Origin: Adineta vaga
Lineage: Eukaryota; Rotifera
Direction of reading: 5' to 3'
Assembly: GCA_021613535.1 (NCBI GenBank)
Contig: CP075493.1
Span: 17,546,001 to 17,610,000, forward strand
DNA length: 64,000 nucleotides
The first letter of the stretch is position 1; each line of letters opens with the position of its first letter. The notes beneath the pieces were generated by a model. That model saw only the letters and a program-made list of their open reading frames with translations. It did no database searches and had not been told where the DNA came from. Positions 58,596-64,000 of this stretch are shown here, one piece after another. A program made the position numbers and the translations under genes.

Positions 58596-58786
58596 GACCC
58601 CCCCCCTCAGGAACGATTCCCCACTTAGGATGATCCGTTCGGGCTGAAATTTTTAGGAACGAGTGATCTTAGTGAGATATACTTCTGGTAAAAATTTGAG
58701 CCCGATCGGTCTTATTAATCGGATTTACAGCTCATTTATAGGTCATTTTTGGCCTCTAGGAAAGTTGCTATAACTTGGTCACGGTG
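58596..58786. other. Unidentified segment between an LRR fragment and a palindrome
   Basis: GC-richer than its surroundings (CCGTTCGGGCTGAAATTTTTAGGAACGAGTGATC...). It looks like a dispersed repeat, but only one copy is present in the window. Confidence 0.35.
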
Positions 58787-58789
58787 TGA

Positions 58790-58922
58790 GCTGGGTGTGG
58801 GTGGGTGGGTGAGGGTGTTGGTGGGGGTGGGTGTGGGTGTGGGTGTGGGTGGGTGGGTGTGGGTTGAGAAAAGAGTTTTAACCACACCCTCACCCACACC
58901 CACCCACACCCACACCCATGCC
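58790..58922. repeat. Telomere-like G/C-arm palindrome
   Basis: GCTGGGTGTGGGTGGGTGGGTGAGG... (G arm to about 58865), a spacer with GAGAAAAGAGTTTTAACC, then a C arm ACACCCTCACCCACACCC to CACACCCATG. Confidence 0.85.
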
Positions 58923-59118
58923 TATACTATAATGAGTTCCGTTTGAGATGATTGTCTCTACGCTTGAACCAGTAGCTGGTTATACAAAAATGCATGGAGA
59001 GTAATATGAGATAAGTGAGAAAAATTGAAGGCTCTGGCTGAGAGTCCAAAGCAGACAAGCAACAGGGGCTATCGCTTATGATCTGCACATTCGAAGGATT
59101 TTATTTATATTGTAATCT

Positions 59119-59326
59119 AAAGGGTGTGGGTGAGGGTGTGGGTGGGTGTGGGTGTGGGTGGGGTGGGTGTGGGTTTTGGATACATTTAGTACCCACATCC
59201 ACACCCACCCTCACCCACACCGACACCCTCACCCACACCCACACTCACACCCACCCACACCCACACCCACCCACACCCACCCACACCCACACCCTCACCC
59301 ACACCCACCCACACCCACACCCTCAA
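59119..59326. repeat. Telomere-like palindrome capping a truncated transposase
   Basis: G arm (59119..59174), a spacer TTTTGGATACATTTAGTACC, then a long C arm to CACACCCTCAA at 59326. The transposase frame begins directly at its right border. Confidence 0.85.
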
Positions 59327-59808
59327 TCAAGAAACCTCACTGTATTGTACATTACAACAAAAATATGGGAGCAGTGGATCAAGTGAACATGCAAACCAGT
59401 TTCTCAGAATGTCTAAGAAAAACAATCAAATGGTACAAGAAATTGTTTTTCCATTTATTTGATATCACTGTGCAGAACTCTTATGCCATGTACAAGATGA
59501 AAACCCACAAAAATCTCGAGCTTTCGGAATTTCGTCTTGAATTTGCTCGAGAACTCATTGATGAATATGGATCAATGCGGCCACAGACGAAAGGAAGACC
59601 ACCGATCGATTGTCCACTACGCCTCTCTGCTCGTCATTTCATCGCTTTTATTCCTGGCACTAATGTCAAGAAACGCTGTTTCGTCTGCAGTCATTCAGTC
59701 AAGCGGGAAAAAAAGCGGAGTGTTACAAGGTTTTATTGCTCGGATTGTGATGTTCCACTCTGCAATCCCAATTGTTTCAAAGAATATCACACTTTGAAAG
59801 CTTTTTGA
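59327..59808 (+). pseudogene. piggyBac transposase, C-terminal fragment
   Basis: The frame enters from the C-rich repeat as KKPHCIVHYNKNMGAVDQVN (family DYNKxMGGVDxxD, the last part of the DDE_Tnp_1_7 catalytic domain). It continues LRKTIKWYKKLFFHLFDITV, SEFRLEFARELIDEYG, and ends with the C-terminal zinc-binding domain CFVCSHSVKR...FYCSDCDVPLCNPNCFKEYH. The stop is at 59808. First Met is 59365. The catalytic Asp residues of the N-terminal two thirds are absent, so it cannot be an active transposase. The upstream part has been replaced by telomere-like repeat. Confidence 0.8.
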
Positions 59809-59884
59809 TACTCTTTTTGGTGCATCTGACAAAAATAAAGCATTTTTAAAAAGTTTAAAACTGTAATTTTTCCTCAAAATATGC

Positions 59885-59902
59885 CGGTCCTGAAAAGCTT
59901 AA
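59885..59902 (+). mobile_element. Candidate 3' terminus of the piggyBac copy
   Basis: CCGGTCCTGAAAAGCTTAA. Inverted, it reads TTAAGCTTTTCAGGACCGG, close to the TTAACCCTTTGAGGACGG end of the MITE at 18821. It ends in TTAA, the piggyBac target. Confidence 0.5.
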
Positions 59903-60312
59903 TTATCATTTACATATACACACATACTTTCAGGATTGATAGAGTTATGAACTATGATGTAAAACGAATAGAAATTATATTAAATGAATGTAACAAACAT
60001 TCTTATTCCTAAAATAAATTTAAAAAAAAAACAGAAAATTTTGTAAATTCCAAAAGATAAAAATATTCTCATTTATATGTTTTCTAAGGAAATTATTTTA
60101 TATTTTATTCTATTTGTTACAGTTTCTATCTTTTTCTTGTTTTCTCTCTCGATATATATATATGGGTGTGAAGATTGTAAAAGAGAGATTCGAATAAATA
60201 CGAACATAAGCTCGAAAGGAGCTAACATATTAGTGCCGTGACCCACTCTTCTTTATTTATTTCATCAAACAAGGGATAATTATTGGGGCTCATTAACTCA
60301 TCCATAACAGGA
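59903..60312. other. AT-rich region with a possible LTR/primer-binding remnant
   Basis: TTAGTGCCGTGACCC (about 60230-60244) and TTGGGGCTCATTAA (about 60284-60297) look like the motifs that follow LTRs of retroelements. No LTR pair or ORF was found. Confidence 0.25.
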
Positions 60313-60388
60313 CAGGGTGTGGGTGTGGGTATATCGGTTTCACTCACATCTACACCTACACCCCTCACCCACCCACCCACACCCTCAA
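60313..60388. repeat. Telomere-like G/C-arm palindrome
   Basis: CAGGGTGTGGGTGTGGGTATA, a spacer, then TACACCCCTCACCCACCCACCCACACCCTCAA. Confidence 0.8.
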
Positions 60389-60497
60389 TAGAATCAAAAT
60401 CTGATGGTGAATTTCTGGAAGATCATGGAATTCTGGAACAAAGAGCGCCAGTTTGTGAAGATGGTGCAATCAATCCTATCGATTGCTATCAACATCT
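60389..60497 (+). other. Open fragment between two palindromes
   Basis: SKSDGEFLEDHGILEQRAPV...NPIDCYQHLEG is open through the whole spacer between the 60313 and 60498 palindromes. It looks like a protein-coding scrap, but I do not recognise it. Confidence 0.3.
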
Positions 60498-60571
60498 TGA
60501 GGGTGTGGTTGTGAGTATGAGTATGAGTATGAGTGTGGACTAGACAACAGAACCACTCCCACACCCTCAAT
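60498..60571. repeat. Degenerate telomere-like palindrome
   Basis: CTTGAGGGTGTGGTTGTGAGTATGAGTATG..., a spacer GACTAGACAACAGAAC, then CACTCCCACACCCTCAA. Confidence 0.75.
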
Positions 60572-60831
60572 TCTGAATTTAAAAGATTCTTTTTCTAAAT
60601 ATAATGATTTATTGAAATAATTAAGAATAAAAATAAATAAGTTATAAATAAATTCGTTGGTAAATAAGTATACAAAAGAAAAGAACTACTATGACGCATT
60701 TGGATCTGGTTAAAGTTTTTGTCAGATAGATAATTAATCATGCATTATAAATTTGTTTTGAAAGCAAAACTCTATGAAGTAATATAAAATGAAAGAAATG
60801 TTTATGTAATTTTGAAAATGAGCATCAATCT

Positions 60832-62540
60832 CTAATCTTCAAAATCCGACTTATGTTCGAGTTCAGCCATGAATTTCTCCTTTGATACAGATGGTTTCGT
60901 CTCTTGAATGACTGATAAACTCATGACAGGCTTGTGTCGATTCTCTACCGAGTAAATACCATGAAAGCCACCGACGATATAACACTGCGTTACTTTGCCG
61001 CTTTCCCCGTTTTTAAGCTTAACTGGAACACGAATATTGGGTAGCTTTATATAAGTCGGATCGATCGTACGATCAGCCTCCAAACCAAACAGCTGCAGAA
61101 CCCACCCAGTGATTAATTTTCCCGAGCCTCCATCGCCATATCTAAGGCCCATATCTCGTGTGATATCACATACTTTAATCCAGAACTGTTTATTCACATT
61201 GCCTTGATAGGTTTTTATGAATTCATCGAAGATCGGCAAAATACCGTCGATATAGAGACGAAATTTGTCGTTGCTGAATGATCGTAATTGTTGCGCTTTC
61301 GTATAAAGTAATTGCCAGTCATTGAGAGTGCCTAAAAAGAGAAGCAGTATTCATTTAGCATTGCTCTGCAACACTATTTTCTTCAATAATATATTCTTCA
61401 CTTCATTAAAAATTTTCTAGGATGCATCACACTATATTTCATCAGATCGATCCGTATGATGCGTTATAGCGTTTTTCCGGAAATTACATGTATTCAGATA
61501 TGAGACGAATTTCCCGGAAATCGAAAATAGCATTTTCCAAAAACTCTTCACAATCCAAGCGGTTATTCTAAACTCTCAATAACCAAAACTTTCATAGAGG
61601 GTGCCGCGAAGGGTGATGAGGGTTATATCTCGGTTTTAGGAAGGCTGCAACAACCGGTACAATGGATATATACTGCCTTATACTTCATCAATATAATGAT
61701 TATGTCCACTATGAACATTGTTTTTAGTTTCCGTAATGGCCGTAATGGAGAATTTCCCGGAAAACGCTATAACGCATCAAATCGATTGATCTCAAAAGTT
61801 TCGAATATAGCTAGAACAATTAGTCGAAAAAAGACGTTCAGAAGGAACCACACGAGTAAGGTGTTCTTTATCAGAATGATTGAGATTATATATGTGGATA
61901 TGACAAAGGTGTCTTTCACCCTCATATAGCTACCCATGAAATGCACTTGTCGGATGCCACAGATGCACATCATTCGGCGGTAGTCGAAGTAAGGTTTGAA
62001 CGCATGCATAATACATGCCGTTGAAAGAATCGATTCGACTTTGCCGGTGGTTGTAAAATCTGCCGCTAGCACATTACAAACATCACCTTTGACATTGTTC
62101 ATTATTTTCACTTTCATTCCGTTGAAGAATTGATCCCATTCCCTTTCTCCAAGAAGATCTGCAACAGTTAACTCTATTTTCCCTTCCTGATGCTCGACAA
62201 AGAGAGAGCGTAGTTGTTCAGCATTGTCATTGACATAATCGGCAAACTTCATACACACTACCATCCACATATCATCTGGAGACAACACTAAATCATGGTG
62301 TTGATTGTAAGCCGAAATAAAAGCTTGTAACACAGCATTTGTCGATGTTTCTGTATGCGGTCCATTAGAAACTGTATATAAGGACGAATAATTTTGAAAT
62401 GCTTTATGTGGACTTAAATCTTGATTTTCCTCGATTTTAGAAAGCCAGTGGTTTGTTACAGAAGATGATGATTGCTCGGATGGAAATCGAACTTTAGCAG
62501 GTTCAAGTTCATCATCGATAATAACAGTATGAAAAGACAT
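60832..62540 (-). CDS. DUF4419 family protein
   Basis: Two exons, 62540..61934 and 61331..60832, join in phase (607+500 nt) to an intact 368-aa protein. Motifs seen: TNAVLQAFISAYNQHHDLVLSPDDMWM near residues 85-110, then WDQFFNGMKVKI, IMHAFKPYFDYRR, CGIRQVHFMGTLNDWQLL (across the junction), FWIKVCDITRDMG...YGDGGSGKLITGWV and GFHGIYSVEN. This is the pattern of DUF4419, a family of unknown function that I associate mainly with fungi and bacteria. No signal peptide or membrane helix, so probably cytosolic. The intron (602 nt) contains a MITE-like palindromic element. Confidence 0.75.
61444..61792. mobile_element. MITE-like element in the DUF4419 intron
   Basis: Terminal inverted repeats include TGATGCGTTATAGCGTTTT and its inverse AAAACGCTATAACGCATCA, extended by AGATC/GATCT outer bases and CCGGGAAATT inner bases. 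About 349 bp, no ORF. It accounts for most of the intron. Confidence 0.6.
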
Positions 62541-62577
62541 CTTATTTTCTCGTATTAGTCAACCAGACGCTTCTTAC

Positions 62578-62586
62578 CTTTTTATA
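62578..62586 (-). promoter_or_regulatory. TATA box of the DUF4419 gene
   Basis: TATAAAAAG on the minus strand, about 40 nt upstream of the ATG at 62540. This implies a very short leader of about 10-15 nt if initiation is about 30 nt downstream. Confidence 0.5.
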
Positions 62587-63381
62587 TGCGTCAGAATAAT
62601 GCAGACCGTATTATATGCCACGTCATGTAATAACACGTAAGTGTGTCGGATGATAAATATTTACTTCCTCTTTATTGTTTTTGTTACGTGGTGTAGATAT
62701 TTTTCTGTGAGCCTATAGAATTCTTTGTTCTGTTCTTATCGCCACATTACTCTATCGTTTCTTTCCAACAAACAGTAAGGCTTGAGAGAAAACAAGTTAC
62801 ATGACTTTTCTCTTGCACTGGATGCCGAACATGAATTACACAATAATTCACAAAACTGAATTTCAATATAATTACAAACTCTTATGAATTATATGGATAT
62901 GTAACTATATACATATTTATATATATATAATATATCCTATTTATATTGGCTAGGGTCTATAAGATTCTACCAGGGTCTGAGGGTGAGGGTGATGGTGGAT
63001 GGGTAGGTGACGGTGTACCCACGGAAAAATAAACTAAGTGATACCGCAGTTTTTGACGGTTTGTAAATTGAAGGTTTGAAATAGTTATTATGAATCGCAA
63101 AAGTCAGACCTTTTATTAGGTTTTTTAAAAACCGCCACAAATCGCGGTTCTTAACGGTTTTCGAGAAAATTCTAATTCATCGTAGTGGTATTTTATTTCT
63201 GCCATCTGTCCGATAATCCTTGATTTTCCATGTTCGCCACTAGTCTACGATCTCGACACGTTGATCTCATACCGCGGTCAACTCTTATAGTAGTATTATC
63301 TATTTTATATTTATCTACTTCTTGTTAGATTCGAACTTATTACCATATGGTGATGTTTATATTAAGATCAGATATAGTCTA
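62587..63381. other. Intergenic region with a degenerate palindrome
   Basis: GGGTCTGAGGGTGAGGGTGATGG ... GTGTACCCAC at about 62973-63021 is a decayed member of the G/C family, with almost no C arm. No gene recognised. Confidence 0.45.
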
Positions 63382-63502
63382 CCCAGGTCGACAAATCCGA
63401 TATTCGATCCGATAGGACCCTATGGGATCCAACGTTCCTACAAAATCCTATCGGATTCCGATAGAATCCGGCATGGGATCCGATCGGATTGCTCGACCTG
63501 GG
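63382..63502. mobile_element. Short foldback element, CCCAGGTCGA ends
   Basis: TA then CCCAGGTCGACAAATCCGAT at the left; ATCGGATTGCTCGACCTGGG then CA at the right. Internal GGATCC / ATCCGATAGG motifs are repeated in inverted order. 121 bp, no ORF. The CCC-purine-purine-G ends and TA target recall the 21906 element. Confidence 0.65.
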
Positions 63503-64000
63503 CACATCTAAGTTATTAACAAAATGATCACATCTCGATTTTATTGACTAACAAAACAAGTTTATGTATTTTTCTGTATCTGAATAATCTACAAGCTTAT
63601 TAATACTATCAGAAGTAGTCATCTGAATTAACTGTGGCTATAACGTATTCTATATACCCATATTTTCCAAAAAATCTGCTAAATCCTTAAGTATAATGTC
63701 TATTTACATTTCCTATTGATCTGGTTTATTTTCTGTGTAGCTTCACCTTTTTAAATTCTAACTGTTCTAATTTTAGTTGCACTATATTATCATTTGTTGC
63801 CATTTAATAAAAATACTCATTTTTGATTTAAAAATCACATATATCTATACTGTAAAAAAGTGGGGAATGGACAACAATAAAAGCGTTTATGATGGTCTCG
63901 TAAACGTAAAAAAAGATTGATGAATTTTCATCGTATAAGGAACTCCGTTTTTATTGTATTTGACGAAGATATAAATCCCTTATGGATTTATGAATCACTT
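63503..64000. other. AT-rich right edge
   Basis: Nothing supportable. Confidence 0.5.

Noticed and set aside
1-64000. tRNA or rRNA genes
   Set aside because: I scanned for tRNA-like cloverleaf motifs (GGTTCRANNCC) and rRNA signatures by eye and found none convincing; a covariance search would be decisive.

Overview
The window looks like nuclear DNA of a bdelloid rotifer (Rotaria/Adineta-like). It is AT-rich, with short ~50-nt GT-AG introns. It carries gene families expanded in bdelloids: ADP-ribosyltransferase-TPR proteins, Kelch and B-box/NHL proteins, F-box/LRR fragments, rhodopsin-like and LDLa/EGF GPCRs, and an OTU-containing Helitron. It also has genes whose closest relatives, as I recognise them, lie in fungi, plants or bacteria (aryl-alcohol-dehydrogenase-like aldo/keto reductase, kiwellin-like protein, DUF4419 protein). 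All identifications come from reading the sequence; no database search was run.

Layout. 1-2 kb: minus-strand bdelloid-type membrane protein, running off the left edge. 3-3.9 kb: Kelch gene with a frameshift. 5.2-6.3 kb: B-box/NHL pseudogene. 6.6 kb: GFA remnant. 7.4-9.1 kb: intact three-exon aldo/keto reductase. 9.7-10.1 kb: GPCR fragment. 11.1-15.4 kb: eight-exon type II P-type ATPase with one in-frame stop. 15.4-23 kb: gene-poor, with non-autonomous transposons. 22.2 kb: transporter remnant. 23.2-24 kb: kiwellin-like gene with lesions. 24.3 kb: GPCR fragment. 25.1-25.8 kb: histidine phosphatase (intact). 26.1-27.5 kb: serine beta-lactamase-like gene with one stop. 28.2-30.7 kb: Mab-21/cGAS-like gene with three stops. 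32.3-33 kb: F-box/LRR remnant. 33.1-33.7 kb: secreted beta-rich protein. 34.3-36.5 kb: ART-TPR gene with a frameshift. 37.8-39.1 kb: GPCR pseudogene split by a hAT-like element. 39.8-44.5 kb: intact single-exon LDLa/EGF/7TM receptor. 44.5-48.9 kb: gene-poor. 48.9-57.1 kb: twelve-exon Helitron (OTU + Rep + Pif1 helicase). 57.8 kb: small hydrophilic protein. 59.3-59.9 kb: piggyBac 3' end. 60.8-62.5 kb: intact DUF4419 gene.

The most striking feature is a dispersed family of at least 16 palindromes. Each has a G-rich arm built on TGTGGG (the repeat reported for bdelloid telomeres), a spacer of about 15-35 nt, and a C-rich arm. The order is always G-rich then C-rich, the order expected of head-to-head telomere joints. 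Some spacers resemble one another, which points to a propagating element rather than independent fusions. Several copies sit exactly at the edges of truncated genes (two GPCR fragments, the piggyBac transposase, the ART-TPR 5' end) or supply the stop codon of a neighbouring gene.

Intact genes alternate with genes broken by single stops or 1-nt frameshifts. Some lesions lie at homopolymers and could be sequencing errors; the multi-stop cases are probably real decay.
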